Shown: in pieces, positions 33,796-43,109 of the stretch | How positions within the stretch are numbered: the stretch's first letter is position 1 | How the letters are laid out: every line of letters begins with the position of its first letter | Assembly (NCBI GenBank): GCA_030041275.1 | Contig: JASHOE010000034.1 | Location: 1 to 58,212, forward strand | Direction of reading: 5' to 3' | From: Streptosporangiaceae bacterium | Lineage (GTDB): Bacteria > Actinomycetota > Actinomycetes > Streptosporangiales > Streptosporangiaceae | DNA length: 58,212 nucleotides | Position numbers and translations under genes: made by a program | The notes under the pieces: generated by a model | Seen by the model: only the letters and a program-made list of their open reading frames with translations | Databases searched by the model: none | Told to the model about the DNA's origin: nothing

Positions 33796-34749
33796 TCAGA
33801 CCACCCGGCCCGACCGGACCACGGTGATCACGGCACCGGCGGCGAGCAGCGCGAGCGCCAGGGCGATCAGCGGAGCGGCGAGCGGAACCCGCCGGTTCGC
33901 CACCGTCAGCCGAAGGTCGATGGTGGCCGCGACACGATTGAGCTTGCTCGCGTCTGAGGCTGGGTAGTAAACGCCACCGGTCGTCTTCGCTATCGAGGTG
34001 AGGGTGGCCGAGTTGAGCGCGGTGAACAGGCGGTACCCGCCCGCGAGCACGGTGGTGCCCGTCGTAGTGCCGACGCCGACCGTGTCGATGCGAACACCCG
34101 CCTTCTCCGCGACGGTGGCAGCGGTGTTCCAGTTGACGCCCTCGCCCTCGTCCTGGCCGTCGGTGAACATGACGATGGTGGCTGAGGGCCAGTAGCCGAT
34201 GTTCGGCACGGCGCCGCCGGGCTTGACGACGACGGTCTTGTGCGTGATAGCGGTGAGCGCGGCGATGATCGCGGAGCCCAGCGAGGTTCCTCCGGCCACT
34301 CGCAGCCGCCCGATCGCCGCCTCAGCCACGGTGTGATCGGAGCTCGGCAGAGCCGTCGTCAGCGCGCCCTCCTCGAAGGCGACGACGCCGATGTTGATGC
34401 TGCCGGGCTGAGCCTGGATGAAGGAGTCTGCGGCGCGGCGCGCGGCAGCCAGCCGGCTGGGTGCGACGTCGGTGGCGGCCATGCTGCCGGACACGTCCAT
34501 GGCGAGGATGACCGTCCCGGCGGACCGCGGCACGGGGACCGACGCAGCGGGATCAGCGACAGCGACAGCGAGCACGGCAATGCCCGCGACGCTGAGCCAG
34601 GCGCCGGTCTGCCGGACCGGGCGCGTCGTGGTGAGACCCGCGGCTGCCAGCGCGGCCACCCGCCGCCGCGCGGCGACCACGATGCTCCTGGCCAGGACTA
34701 TCGCGAGGATTAGCCCGAGGGCGAGCAGAAGCGGGGAGGACAGGCTCAT
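33796..34749 (-). CDS. VWA-domain membrane protein (BatA/BatB-like)
   Basis: The 317-residue protein has membrane segments at the N-terminus, a VWA domain with MIDAS motif AMDVSGSMAATD and VMFTDGQDEGEG, and a C-terminal helix (LIALALALLAAGAVITVV). The start overlaps the DUF58 stop (ATGA at 34746-34749). VWA proteins in MoxR operons are thought to act with the AAA ATPase in metal-dependent assembly of periplasmic or surface complexes. Confidence 0.88.
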   Translation of the reverse strand: MSLSSPLLLALGLILAIVLARSIVVAARRRVAALAAAGLTTTRPVRQTGAWLSVAGIAVLAVAVADPAASVPVPRSAGTVILAMDVSGSMAATDVAPSRLAAARRAADSFIQAQPGSINIGVVAFEEGALTTALPSSDHTVAEAAIGRLRVAGGTSLGSAIIAALTAITHKTVVVKPGGAVPNIGYWPSATIVMFTDGQDEGEGVNWNTAATVAEKAGVRIDTVGVGTTTGTTVLAGGYRLFTALNSATLTSIAKTTGGVYYPASDASKLNRVAATIDLRLTVANRRVPLAAPLIALALALLAAGAVITVVRSGRVV

Positions 34750-35630
34750 GCGCGCCTGCGCTGGGTGCTGACGACAACATCGATCAGGACCTGCGTCAGG
34801 TCAGCCGTGGTGTCCACGCGGTGGATCGGCACGTCGGCGCGGCGCATGCCAGCGCCCAGCCGGGCCTCGCGCTCGTCCGCGCCCGTCTGGAATCGCGCGC
34901 GCAGCAGTGGGTCACTGGAGTCGATGACCAGTTGCTCGCCGGTCTCGGTGTCCTCGACCACGATCAGGCCGGCATCTGGCAGGTCGTCGTCCGCGGCATC
35001 CACGACGCGCAGCGCGACCACCTCGTGCCGCCGCGCCAGCTGCAGCAGCGAGCGTTCCCAGTCGCCGACGCCGATGAAGTCCGAGATCACGATGACGAGT
35101 GCCCGGCGCCTGGCCAGCCGCACTATTGCCTCGAGCATGGCCGCCAGATCCGTCGTTCCGTGCCGCTGGCTGGCGGTGCCGCGGCCAAGCTCTGCGCCGA
35201 TGCGCAGCGCGTGCCGACGGCCCGTGCCCGGGCGGACGACCCGCATCGTCGCGGAGTCGTAGAGCAGCGCGCCGATCCGGTTCCCGCCGCGGTTGAACAG
35301 CCGGGCGAGCACGATGGCGAGCTCGGTGAGCACGTCGTGCTTCCCGCGGCCGGGAGCGCCGACGGTCATGGAGGCGGAACGGTCGAGCACCAGCCACACG
35401 GTGAGCTCGCGGTCTTCCGTGAACATGCGTAGATACGGCTGGTTCAGCCGGGCCGTGACGTTCCAGTCGATGTACCGCGCGTCGTCGCCTTCGATGTACT
35501 CGCGCAGGCCGCTGAAATCGATGCCAGACCCGCGGTAGACCGTGCGGTGGCCACCCTGGATCTGCCCGTCAAGGCGGCGGACAACCCGCCATTCCAGGCG
35601 GAGCAGGAGTCGTTCGGGGGCGGTGCGCAT
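34746..35630 (-). CDS. DUF58 domain protein
   Basis: The 294-residue protein carries the DUF58 hallmark GSGIDFSGLREYIEGDDARYIDWN, then a VWA-like fold with VLDRSASMTVG. This is the usual third partner of MoxR. ATG 35630 is preferred over TTG 35654, which would overlap the moxR stop. Four nucleotides separate it from moxR and it overlaps the next VWA gene, so the set forms one operon. No transmembrane helices are seen. Confidence 0.9.
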   Translation of the reverse strand: MRTAPERLLLRLEWRVVRRLDGQIQGGHRTVYRGSGIDFSGLREYIEGDDARYIDWNVTARLNQPYLRMFTEDRELTVWLVLDRSASMTVGAPGRGKHDVLTELAIVLARLFNRGGNRIGALLYDSATMRVVRPGTGRRHALRIGAELGRGTASQRHGTTDLAAMLEAIVRLARRRALVIVISDFIGVGDWERSLLQLARRHEVVALRVVDAADDDLPDAGLIVVEDTETGEQLVIDSSDPLLRARFQTGADEREARLGAGMRRADVPIHRVDTTADLTQVLIDVVVSTQRRRA

Positions 35631-35634
35631 GGCG

Positions 35635-36621
35635 TCAGCGGTTCTGCAGGACAACTTCGGGTGCGGGCACGACGAGAAGCAGTTGGTTCACAACGTCCTC
35701 GGCGGCGATGTCGTCGGCAAGTGCCTGATAAGACAGCACAATCCGGTGCCGCAGCACATCGAGGCCCAGCTCCGTGACGTCGTGCGGCAGCACGTAGTCC
35801 CGGCCGCGCAGGAACGCCAGTGCCCGGCCGCCGGTGACCAGCGCGATGGACGCCCGCGGACTGGCGCCGTAGCTCACATACCGCTCTAGTTCGCCGAGCC
35901 CGACCATGCCGGGCGTCCGGGTGGCGGCGACGAGGCGCACGGCATAGTCGACGATCGACGGGTCCACGTAGAGGTCCTGGACCTGCTGCTGCATCCGTAT
36001 CAGGTCGTCCGGCGTGAGCATGGCGCGGCCCGCTTCGGGCGACCGCAGGGCGCGGTCGACGATAGCGTGCTCCTCGGCCGCGCTTGGATAGCCGACGACG
36101 ACCTTCATCATGAACCGGTCGACCTGCGCCTCGGGCAGCGGATAGGTGCCCTCCGACTCGATCGGGTTCTGGGTGGCCATCACCAGGAACGGCTCCGGCA
36201 CGTGGAACGTCTCGCGGCCGATCGTGACCTGGTGCTCCTGCATGACCTCGAGCAGCGCGCTCTGCACCTTGGCGGGGGCGCGGTTGATCTCGTCTGCCAG
36301 CACGAGGTTGGCGAAGACCGGGCCGAGCTGGGTCTGGAACTCGCTCGTGTGCTGGTGGTACACGCGGGTTCCGACCAGGTCGGCGGGAACGAGGTCCGGC
36401 GTGAACTGGATGCGCTGGAACTGTCCGCCGATCGCTGCGGCCACCGACTTCACCGCGAGGGTCTTGGCCAGTCCGGGGACGCCCTCCACGAGCAGGTGCC
36501 CGCCAGAAAGCAGCGCGACCGCCATCCGCTCCAGCAGCATGTCCTGCCCGACGATGGTGCGCTTGACCTCGAACAGCACGGGTTCGAGTGGGTTCGCGGG
36601 CTGGGCCGAGGCCGTCGTCAT
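35635..36621 (-). CDS. moxR: MoxR-type AAA+ ATPase
   Basis: The 328-residue AAA ATPase has Walker A-type HLLVEGVPGLAKTLAVKSV, Walker B VLADEINRAPAKVQSALLEVM, sensor 1 MATQNPIE and a lid domain with GASPRASIALVTGGRALAFLRGRDYVLP. MoxR proteins serve as chaperones for VWA partners, here two VWA genes and DUF58 downstream. ATG 36621 is chosen over ATG 36627 because GGAGGG is 6 nt away. The S1C protease gene lies 25 nt upstream on the same strand. Confidence 0.93.
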   Translation of the reverse strand: MTTASAQPANPLEPVLFEVKRTIVGQDMLLERMAVALLSGGHLLVEGVPGLAKTLAVKSVAAAIGGQFQRIQFTPDLVPADLVGTRVYHQHTSEFQTQLGPVFANLVLADEINRAPAKVQSALLEVMQEHQVTIGRETFHVPEPFLVMATQNPIESEGTYPLPEAQVDRFMMKVVVGYPSAAEEHAIVDRALRSPEAGRAMLTPDDLIRMQQQVQDLYVDPSIVDYAVRLVAATRTPGMVGLGELERYVSYGASPRASIALVTGGRALAFLRGRDYVLPHDVTELGLDVLRHRIVLSYQALADDIAAEDVVNQLLLVVPAPEVVLQNR

Positions 36622-36646
36622 GGGCATCCCTCCGGGTGGTGTCCGC

Positions 36647-37423
36647 TCAGATCTGAGGTCGGCGCGCGGATCCGCCTAGCGCCGCGCCGATGGGCTCCGC
36701 GAAGCCGATGCCAGCGAACGCGTCGTCGTGCCCGGGATCAGCGATGGAGACCACGATCCCGACGACGTAACCCTGGGCGTTCAGCAGGGGTCCGCCGGAA
36801 CTGCCCGGGTTTACCGAGGCGTCGAACTGAATGAGCCCGGAGAACGTGCCGTCGCTCGTCGTTGCCGTGCGGTCCAGGCCCGAGACCACGCCCGCCGACA
36901 CACTGTCCTCAAGGCCAAGCGGATTGCCGATCGCCACGACCGGGGTTCCGACTCCGGCGCCGCCGCCCAGGGCGGCCGGCACCAGGACGGTGGGCAGCGT
37001 CGCCGGGGCGAGCATCGCGGTATCGTCCGCCGGGTCAGCCGAAATGACAGTCGCCTTGGCCTCAGTGCCGTCGAAGTACACCACGGTGATCGAGCTGGCG
37101 CCGGCGACGACGTGATCGGCGGTGAGGATCGTGCCGGTGTTCGAGACGATCACGCCAGAGCCGAAATCATGGCCGGTGCTGACTACAACCACCGACGGTC
37201 GCAGGCGCTGGTAGATAGTCGCTACGGTCGGGTTCGCCGACGTGCTCGGTCTCGGCGTCGCGGCCAGCCCACTCGCGGTGCCTGGCGCGGCGCCCAGCCG
37301 GGTCGCGAGGACGACGATGACCGCGACCAGGGCGAGCACAACCACCACTACTGCGGCGAGCAGGCTGCGCGAGACCGCTGGCCCGCGGCGCACGTCCTCG
37401 GCCCCGGCAGGTTCGCGGTCCAC
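36647..37423 (-). CDS. Membrane-anchored trypsin-like serine protease (S1C, HtrA-like without PDZ)
   Basis: The 258-residue protein has a single N-terminal helix (LLAAVVVVVLALVAVIVVLA), a Pro/Ser linker and a trypsin-like domain. The triad is His in LTADHVVAG, Asp in ADPADDTAML and Ser in NPGSSGGPLL. No PDZ domain follows. It should act outside the membrane in quality control. TACTCT lies 6 nt before GTG 37423. As first gene of the minus-strand cluster it may be co-expressed with moxR. Confidence 0.88.
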   Translation of the reverse strand: MDREPAGAEDVRRGPAVSRSLLAAVVVVVLALVAVIVVLATRLGAAPGTASGLAATPRPSTSANPTVATIYQRLRPSVVVVSTGHDFGSGVIVSNTGTILTADHVVAGASSITVVYFDGTEAKATVISADPADDTAMLAPATLPTVLVPAALGGGAGVGTPVVAIGNPLGLEDSVSAGVVSGLDRTATTSDGTFSGLIQFDASVNPGSSGGPLLNAQGYVVGIVVSIADPGHDDAFAGIGFAEPIGAALGGSARRPQI

Positions 37424-37429
37424 AAACGC

Positions 37430-37435
37430 AGAGTA
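37430..37435 (-). promoter_or_regulatory. Leaderless-type -10 hexamer of the S1C protease gene
   Basis: TACTCT on the minus strand is followed by 6 nt and GTG 37423. Confidence 0.5.
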
Positions 37436-37551
37436 GAACGGATTGCTGAATGTCAGCTGAATTCAGCGGAGACGACGCGGGGTGACTTTCTCTGGTAATC
37501 GGAGAATCACGCCAGGCCGGATTGGCTCATCGAGGATGGCCATCGAAGGAA

Positions 37552-38463
37552 TCAGCCGGGCGGTCCGGCTGCTGACTCCTGGCCTGCGCCATCGCGCGCG
37601 GTCAGGAACGCCAGCGCACGCCGGTGCTCACCGCGGCCGCTCTCCACGAGCGGCCGCACGTGCGCGGTAAACGCGGCTAGCTCGGCGCCAGAAAGTGCAG
37701 CCGCGAGCACGTCGCCAATCGGTGGCACCTTCGGGTTCGGCGACGACCGCAAGAACCGGTCCCACGGCACCGGCGGCCGGGAGGAGGTCACCGTCACCCG
37801 CAGGTCGAGCCGCACATCGCCAAACCCGGCCTGCTCGGCATGCCGCACGAGATCACGGTCGTCGAAGTCCACCATCGGATCCGTCGCCGGCGGCTGGACG
37901 GCGTCGAATCGCGCGTCGAGTTTCGCGGCGATCTCTGCGACTGGCCTGATGTCGTACCCCATGAACAGCGCCGGGTTGCCGTGCATGAGCGTGTTGATCG
38001 GCTCGAAGAGGCTGACCCGGCCGCCCGGCCTGAGCACCCGGCGGAACTCCGCGAACGCCGCTGCCTTGTCGGCCACATAGATCAGCACGGATCGCGTGGT
38101 CACGACGTCCACCGACGCGTCGGCGATCCCGGCCAGCCGGTCCGCGGACGCACGCACGAACTGGCAGCGGTCGAGCTGACCGTCGGCTGCAGCCACCGCA
38201 CGACAGTGGTCAAGGAGGTCGGCTGAGATGTCGGAGAAGATGACCGTTCCAGCTGGGCCGAGCCGGCCGAGCGCACCGAACGCGATCAGCCCGTCGCCGG
38301 TGCCGACGTCGAGCAGCGTGTCAGCTGGCCGAAGGTCAGCACGATCCAGTACCTCGTCCCTGACCGGCAGCAGAGCGCGCCGCACCTCGGCCTCGTAGTC
38401 AGGGTCGCCAGCGTGCCGGAGCTCGGTGAGCCACCGGTGCCACTTGTCGGTTGTCTGCGCCAC
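37552..38463 (-). CDS. Class I SAM-dependent methyltransferase
   Basis: The 303-residue protein has the SAM-binding motif LLDVGTGDGLIAFGAL, an acidic residue after strand 2 (FSDISADLLDHC) and VDVVTTRSVLIYV plus LRPGGRVSLFEPI of the UbiE/arsenite methyltransferase-like group. The residue pattern suggests a small-molecule substrate. AGGA precedes GTG 38463 by 9 nt. Nothing nearby suggests a pathway. Confidence 0.85.
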   Translation of the reverse strand: MAQTTDKWHRWLTELRHAGDPDYEAEVRRALLPVRDEVLDRADLRPADTLLDVGTGDGLIAFGALGRLGPAGTVIFSDISADLLDHCRAVAAADGQLDRCQFVRASADRLAGIADASVDVVTTRSVLIYVADKAAAFAEFRRVLRPGGRVSLFEPINTLMHGNPALFMGYDIRPVAEIAAKLDARFDAVQPPATDPMVDFDDRDLVRHAEQAGFGDVRLDLRVTVTSSRPPVPWDRFLRSSPNPKVPPIGDVLAAALSGAELAAFTAHVRPLVESGRGEHRRALAFLTARDGAGQESAAGPPG

Positions 38464-38515
38464 AGCATCTCATCCTGCGTCCGGCCGCGCGAGACGGCAA
38501 GGCCTCGGTTGGCCG

Positions 38516-39562
38516 CTAGCCGGGTGCGTCCCAGCCGTCGCCCCAAGCCGACTTCCTGGCCACGCGGTAGGTCTCTCCCGCGCTCTTGCCGACCGGCTGG
38601 CGACCGGCGGCGCCGTCCCTGCGGCACAGCTCGAGCGTGACGAGCCCCTTGCGCTGCTGCGGCCGCCGCACGATCCGCGCTGCGGGCGGGACCGGGCCAG
38701 GCGGCGCGCCTGGCCCGGCGACGTCAGGCCGGACCGCCGCGACGTAGCTGAACTTCTCGTCCTCGTACCCGAGCTCCGCGCCTTTGGCCTGGCGGTGCGT
38801 CGCAGAACGCGGCAGCCGCGCAACGAAGTGGCACCAGTCGCCGACGGTCGCGAGCGGGCACGCGCTCGCGTGCGGGCACGGCGCCGCCAGCAGGTAGCCA
38901 GCCGCGAGCAGCCGGTCGCGAGCAGCGAGGATCCGGCGGTGGCCGGCGGGCGTGCCGGGCTCAACGAGCACGACCGCGGCAGCAGCGCGGGCCGCGTGAG
39001 CCACCAGCGTGGCCTGCTGCCCGTCGGTCAGCTCTCCGAGCACGTAGCTGACCGTCGCGAGGTCGGCCGCTGGCAGGGCCGCGGGCACGGACGGCGAACC
39101 GTCGCCTGGGAGCTGCCAGGCCCGCCACGTCGCCCGTTGAAGCACGGGCAGCGTGGTCGCGCCGAGTATCGCCCGGCCGAGCCTGGCCGCCTCGGCCGAC
39201 TGCTCAAGCAGGGTCACCGCCACGACACTGGGCAGCTCGGTAGCAACCGCCCAGGCCATGCCGCCCGTTCCGGCCCCGAAATCGAGCAGCGTCGCCGGCC
39301 GCCAGGCTGGCAGGGACAGCCGGGTCTGCCGCAGGGCCAGCGCCGCCGCTGCCGCCGTGGCCGGCATGCGGTACGCGGCGTACGCCGCCGCGTCGGTCCT
39401 GGTCGCGAGCACGGGTGTGGCGGGATTCGCACCCGATCGGTAGGCAGCCATGAGCCGCTGCGTGCCCGACGCGAGCGCCGGGACGTGCTCCCCGGCCAGG
39501 CCGGCCTGGATGGCGGCCGCCAGCGCTGCGGCAGTTCCAGGGCTGCTACCGGGTCCGCTCAC
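38516..39562 (-). CDS. Rsm22-type small ribosomal subunit methyltransferase-like protein
   Basis: The 348-residue protein has a SAM-binding motif LLDFGAGTGGMAWAVA and a cysteine cluster (APCPHASACPLA then DWCHF) typical of the Rsm22 family, which in mitochondria carries an Fe-S cluster and acts in small-subunit assembly. Bacterial members are widespread and little studied. TAGCGT lies 7 nt before GTG 39562, supporting this start. The basic C-terminus (VRRPQQRKGLV) fits RNA binding. Confidence 0.88.
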   Translation of the reverse strand: MSGPGSSPGTAAALAAAIQAGLAGEHVPALASGTQRLMAAYRSGANPATPVLATRTDAAAYAAYRMPATAAAAALALRQTRLSLPAWRPATLLDFGAGTGGMAWAVATELPSVVAVTLLEQSAEAARLGRAILGATTLPVLQRATWRAWQLPGDGSPSVPAALPAADLATVSYVLGELTDGQQATLVAHAARAAAAVVLVEPGTPAGHRRILAARDRLLAAGYLLAAPCPHASACPLATVGDWCHFVARLPRSATHRQAKGAELGYEDEKFSYVAAVRPDVAGPGAPPGPVPPAARIVRRPQQRKGLVTLELCRRDGAAGRQPVGKSAGETYRVARKSAWGDGWDAPG

Positions 39563-39569
39563 CCGCCCA

Positions 39570-39575
39570 ACGCTA
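39570..39575 (-). promoter_or_regulatory. Leaderless-type -10 hexamer of the Rsm22-like gene
   Basis: TAGCGT on the minus strand is followed by 7 nt and GTG 39562. Confidence 0.55.
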
Positions 39576-39652
39576 GCGGCGCTCGCGCGATCACCCGCCT
39601 GACCGTCGACCCACCGGCCATGGAGGTTCTGAGTTGAGCCGGGTGCCGCCGG

Positions 39653-40117
39653 TCACAGACTCGCGCGAATCAGGCCAGCCAGGCCGGGTGGCCATATCTG
39701 CTCGCGGGTGCGGTCGAGCTCGGTCAGCGTCCACCATCGCCAGGCCGCGATGCCGTCCGCCACGTGCACGGCGGCGACGTCCCCGACCATTCGCTCGCGC
39801 CGATCCGTCCGAGCCAGGTAGAGCCGCTCGTCCTGAGACACCATCCGGCCCGCGTAGTCCATGTCGAACCGGCGCCTGAGGACCTCACCGAGCAGCGCGA
39901 TGTCGGTCCAGCCGGTCTCTTCCGCCAGTTCTCGCAGCGCTGCCGCCTGGTAGTCCTCGCCATCATCAGCACCGCCGCCAGGTGTGGCCCAGTGCCTGCC
40001 ATTGGGCGGTCCCTGGTCGTACCGCATCAGCAGCACCCGATTGTCCGGGTCGAGCAAGATGACCCGCGCGGCCCGGCGGACCGGGAGGCTCTCAGTGCAC
40101 GCGCCGCCGTCAGTCAC
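39653..40117 (-). CDS. Nudix hydrolase
   Basis: The 154-residue protein has a complete Nudix box, GGADDGEDYQAAALRELAEETGW, spanning the Gx5Ex7REUxEExGU pattern. GTG 40117 is chosen because family similarity (VRRAARVILLDPDNRVLL) begins 12 residues later; an upstream start would add 63 residues that overlap the divergent gene. Substrate is unknown; the DQGPPNGRHWATPGG stretch is common in ADP-ribose-type or mutT-like members. Confidence 0.88.
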   Translation of the reverse strand: MTDGGACTESLPVRRAARVILLDPDNRVLLMRYDQGPPNGRHWATPGGGADDGEDYQAAALRELAEETGWTDIALLGEVLRRRFDMDYAGRMVSQDERLYLARTDRRERMVGDVAAVHVADGIAAWRWWTLTELDRTREQIWPPGLAGLIRASL

Positions 40118-40168
40118 TCCGTAAGGATGCCCGACGGCCGTTGGTGGTGTGCACGGCCGCCGCCCGGT

Positions 40169-40174
40169 TAGCGT
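40169..40174 (+). promoter_or_regulatory. Leaderless-type -10 hexamer of the small membrane protein gene
   Basis: TAGCGT is followed by 6 nt and GTG 40181. Confidence 0.55.
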
Positions 40175-40180
40175 GAACCG

Positions 40181-40633
40181 GTGCGGCTGCGACGGAAGTG
40201 GGTGCGCCCGCCGTGGTGGGCGCGCTGCGCACTCGTCGGCTATGTGATCGGCTTTGCCGACGGCACAGGCGATCACATTCGCTGGATGCTGCACGGCGGC
40301 ATCCACGCCTACGCGTCCGCCTACCCGGCGGTGCCGATCCAGGTTGTGTTCGTCTGCCTGGTGGTCCTGGACCCGCTCGCGGCCGTGCTCGCCGGGATCG
40401 CGCGGCGCGAGGGCGTCTGGCTGGCGTGCGGGATCATGATGGCCGACATGGTCGCCAACTGGGTTGGCAACTGGGCCCGGATCACGAACCCGCAGGGCCG
40501 GCTCCTGGACACCGTGCCGTGGCTAGTCACGGTGTTCGGACTCTTCGTGTTCGCCACGGCCGGCCCCTTGCTGCGAGCGCTGCGGCGAGAACCCGCTCCT
40601 GGCGCTACCAGCCCCGTGCAGGCGGCATCATAG
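40181..40633 (+). CDS. Small four-helix membrane protein
   Basis: The 150-residue protein has four hydrophobic segments: ALVGYVIGFADGTGD, IQVVFVCLVVLDPLAAVLAG, VWLACGIMMADMVANWVG and VPWLVTVFGLFVFATAGPLL. The helices carry conserved-looking Asp residues. I recognise no family. TAGCGT at 6 nt supports GTG 40181. It stands 60 nt before the mraY paralogue on the same strand and could be co-transcribed. Confidence 0.75.
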   Translation: MRLRRKWVRPPWWARCALVGYVIGFADGTGDHIRWMLHGGIHAYASAYPAVPIQVVFVCLVVLDPLAAVLAGIARREGVWLACGIMMADMVANWVGNWARITNPQGRLLDTVPWLVTVFGLFVFATAGPLLRALRREPAPGATSPVQAAS

Positions 40634-40693
40634 ACGCGTGCAGCCGCCCCCCGACCGCCTCTGCGCGCATGCCGACGGCCGACGGCTCGCGCC

Positions 40694-41752
40694 GTGAAGA
40701 CGATCTTGGTTGCGGCGTTCGTCGCCCTCGCGCTCTCCCTCCTCGGCACACCGCTCGCGATCCGGGCGTTCCGCCGCCGGGGCTGGGGTCAGCAGATCCG
40801 CGATGACGGACCGCAGGGGCACCAGGTGAAGCGGGGCACCCCCACCATGGGCGGAACGGTGATCGTCTTGGCCTCCGTGACCGGCTACTTCGCGGCCCAC
40901 TGGCTGACTGGCGACCCGGCCTCCGCCGCCGGTCTGCTCGTGCTGCTGCTGATGAGCGGGCTCGGACTGGTCGGTTTCGCCGACGACTTCATCAAGATCT
41001 ACAAGCACCGGAGCCTCGGCCTGCGCAGCCGCGCCAAGCTGGCGGGCCAGATTGTGGTCGGTGCGGTGTTCGGCTATCTGGTGCTCCGCTTTCCGAACAA
41101 GTTCGACCTCACGCCGGCCGATCCGTCGCTGTCCCTGCTCCGCGACATCGGGCCGACACTAGGCACTATCCCGTTCGTGGTCTGGATCGTGATCATGGTC
41201 GCGGCGTCCTCGAACAGCGTGAACCTGACCGATGGGCTAGACGGGCTGGCCACCGGCGCGGCGATCCTCGTGCTCGCGGCCTACGTGCTGATCGCCAACT
41301 GGCAGCTGCGCAACGACTGCACGAGCGCGCCGATCGCCGCGCACTGTTACGCGATCGCCAGTCCGCTAGATCTCGCGGTGGTTGCGGCCGCCGCGCTCGG
41401 CGCGTGCCTGGGATTCCTCTGGTGGAACGCGCCGCCGGCCAAGATCTTTATGGGTGACACCGGCTCGCTCGCGCTGGGCGGTGTCCTCGCCGGGCTGGCA
41501 GTCACAACCAAGACCCAGCTGCTGCTGTTCGTGCTCGGCGGGCTCTTCGTGATCATCGCGGCCTCGGTGATCATTCAGGTCGGGTCGTTCAAGATGACGG
41601 GCCGGCGGGTGTTCCGGATAGCTCCGCTGCAGCATCACTTCGAGCAGCTGGGCTGGGCCGAGACCACCATCGTGATCAGGTTCTGGCTGATCTGCAGCCT
41701 GTGCATCGCGCTCGGCCTGGCCATTTTCTACATTGAGTGGCTGCCCGGCTGA
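40694..41752 (+). CDS. mraY: Phospho-N-acetylmuramoyl-pentapeptide-transferase-like protein (MraY), stand-alone
   Basis: The 352-residue, ten-helix protein has the MraY motifs [64 protein letters not shown] and [12 protein letters not shown]. It transfers phospho-MurNAc-pentapeptide to undecaprenyl phosphate, forming lipid I. All catalytic Asp residues appear intact. The gene is not surrounded by murE, murF, murD or ftsW, so it is outside a division/cell-wall cluster. It may be the only copy relocated or a second copy. Confidence 0.92.
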   Translation: MKTILVAAFVALALSLLGTPLAIRAFRRRGWGQQIRDDGPQGHQVKRGTPTMGGTVIVLASVTGYFAAHWLTGDPASAAGLLVLLLMSGLGLVGFADDFIKIYKHRSLGLRSRAKLAGQIVVGAVFGYLVLRFPNKFDLTPADPSLSLLRDIGPTLGTIPFVVWIVIMVAASSNSVNLTDGLDGLATGAAILVLAAYVLIANWQLRNDCTSAPIAAHCYAIASPLDLAVVAAAALGACLGFLWWNAPPAKIFMGDTGSLALGGVLAGLAVTTKTQLLLFVLGGLFVIIAASVIIQVGSFKMTGRRVFRIAPLQHHFEQLGWAETTIVIRFWLICSLCIALGLAIFYIEWLPG

Positions 41753-41810
41753 TCTGGCGCGGGCCGTGATGCCCCAGCCCGGTGACCGGGCGGTGGCGAA
41801 GGAGGGCGAC

Positions 41811-43016
41811 GTGAAGGCACTGGTGTTCCGGCACAGCCTGGCCCGTGAGGCGGCTGCCACGGTGGGCGGCCGGGTCAGCCGGCGCGCATTCGTGTCGCGG
41901 CTGGCGCCGGTGCGGCTCGCTGACGTCGCCGAGCCGCCGCTTCCGGCGCCCGACTGGGTGCGGGTGACGACGACCTTTTCCGGTCTGTGCGGCTCGGACG
42001 TGAAGCAGATCATGCTCAATGGCGCGCGCGACAACCCGCTGACGGCGCTCGTGTCGTTCCCCCACGTTCTCGGCCACGAGGTGGTTGGCCACCGCGTGGA
42101 CACCGGCGAGCGAGTGGTGCTGAACCCGTGGCTGTCATGCGGACCCCGTGGCATCCAGCCGCCGTGCCCGGCCTGCCAGGACGGCCGCTACCCGTGGTGC
42201 CGCATGTTCCGGTCCGGAAGCCTGCCGGTTTCCATCCACCTCGGCAACTGCGCGGCGGCCTTCGGCGCGCACGCGGAACGGTTCGCCGCGCACCCCTCGC
42301 AGCTGTTCACCATTCCGGCGGAGGTGCGGGATGAGGCGGCGGTGCTGGCCGACCCCGTTTCGGTCTCGCTGCGCTCGATCCTGCTCGCTCCTCCGCCGCC
42401 GGACGGCCGTCCGGTCCTCGTGTACGGCTCGGGCACGCTCGCGTTCGCGGCCATCGCGCTGCTGCGCCACCTCTATCCGGGAACGGAGGTCTGGGCGTCC
42501 ACCCGGCCCGGCGCCCGGTCCGCGCTAGCTGAGCGGCTGGGCGCGCAGGCGGTGCTCTCCTCGGCGCCCGAGACACTCGTCGCGCAGGTCGCGAACCGGT
42601 CCGGCGGCACCCCGCTGCAGCCCTGGAGCGGCCGGGACTGGCTGCAGGACGGACCTGCGGTCGTGTACGACACCATCGGGTCGGTGCAGACCGTCGAGAC
42701 CTCGCTCCGGCTGATCGCGACCGGCGGCAGCCTGGTGATCTCCGGGGTCGAGCCACCAAAGCGGTTCGAGTGGACCCCGCTGTATTTCAAGGAGGTACGC
42801 GTAGTGGGCTCCAATGGCTTCGGCATCGAGGATGTCGGGGGCGTTGCGAAGCACGCCATGGAGCACTACTTCGACTTCGTGGCCGCCGGCCTCGACCTGA
42901 CGGCGGTGATCACTCACCGGTTCCCGCTGGAACGCTGGCCCGAGGCCGTGCTCACGGTGAAGAACTCGCGGCGCACCGGCGCGGTCAAGGTCCTGCTGGA
43001 GCCAACAGGCGGATGA
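41811..43016 (+). CDS. Zinc-dependent alcohol dehydrogenase-like protein
   Basis: The 401-residue MDR protein has the catalytic zinc ligands in GLCGSDVKQ and LGHEVVGHR, a structural zinc lobe with C-x8-C-x2-C-x7-C layout (SCGPRGIQPPCPACQDGRYPWC region) and a Rossmann motif VYGSGTLAFAAIALL. GTG 41811 is fixed by the excellent GAAGGAGGG 5-12 nt before it. The substrate is unknown; the threonine/sorbitol dehydrogenase group is the nearest family I can name. Confidence 0.88.
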   Translation: MKALVFRHSLAREAAATVGGRVSRRAFVSRLAPVRLADVAEPPLPAPDWVRVTTTFSGLCGSDVKQIMLNGARDNPLTALVSFPHVLGHEVVGHRVDTGERVVLNPWLSCGPRGIQPPCPACQDGRYPWCRMFRSGSLPVSIHLGNCAAAFGAHAERFAAHPSQLFTIPAEVRDEAAVLADPVSVSLRSILLAPPPPDGRPVLVYGSGTLAFAAIALLRHLYPGTEVWASTRPGARSALAERLGAQAVLSSAPETLVAQVANRSGGTPLQPWSGRDWLQDGPAVVYDTIGSVQTVETSLRLIATGGSLVISGVEPPKRFEWTPLYFKEVRVVGSNGFGIEDVGGVAKHAMEHYFDFVAAGLDLTAVITHRFPLERWPEAVLTVKNSRRTGAVKVLLEPTGG

Positions 43017-43109
43017 GCCGCCGACTCTTGCGCTAAGCCCGGCGGGCCAGGTCGCGGCCGGGCGAAGCCGGGACCGCCGGTGCGGGTGAATCGTGCAGAA
43101 TAAGTCGAC

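Noticed and set aside
32687..37572. Shared 18-bp sequence TCAGCCGGGCGGTCCGGC at the ends of a VWA gene and a methyltransferase gene
   Set aside because: Both encode a GPPG C-terminus, and one such match in a 58-kb G+C-rich window is compatible with chance.
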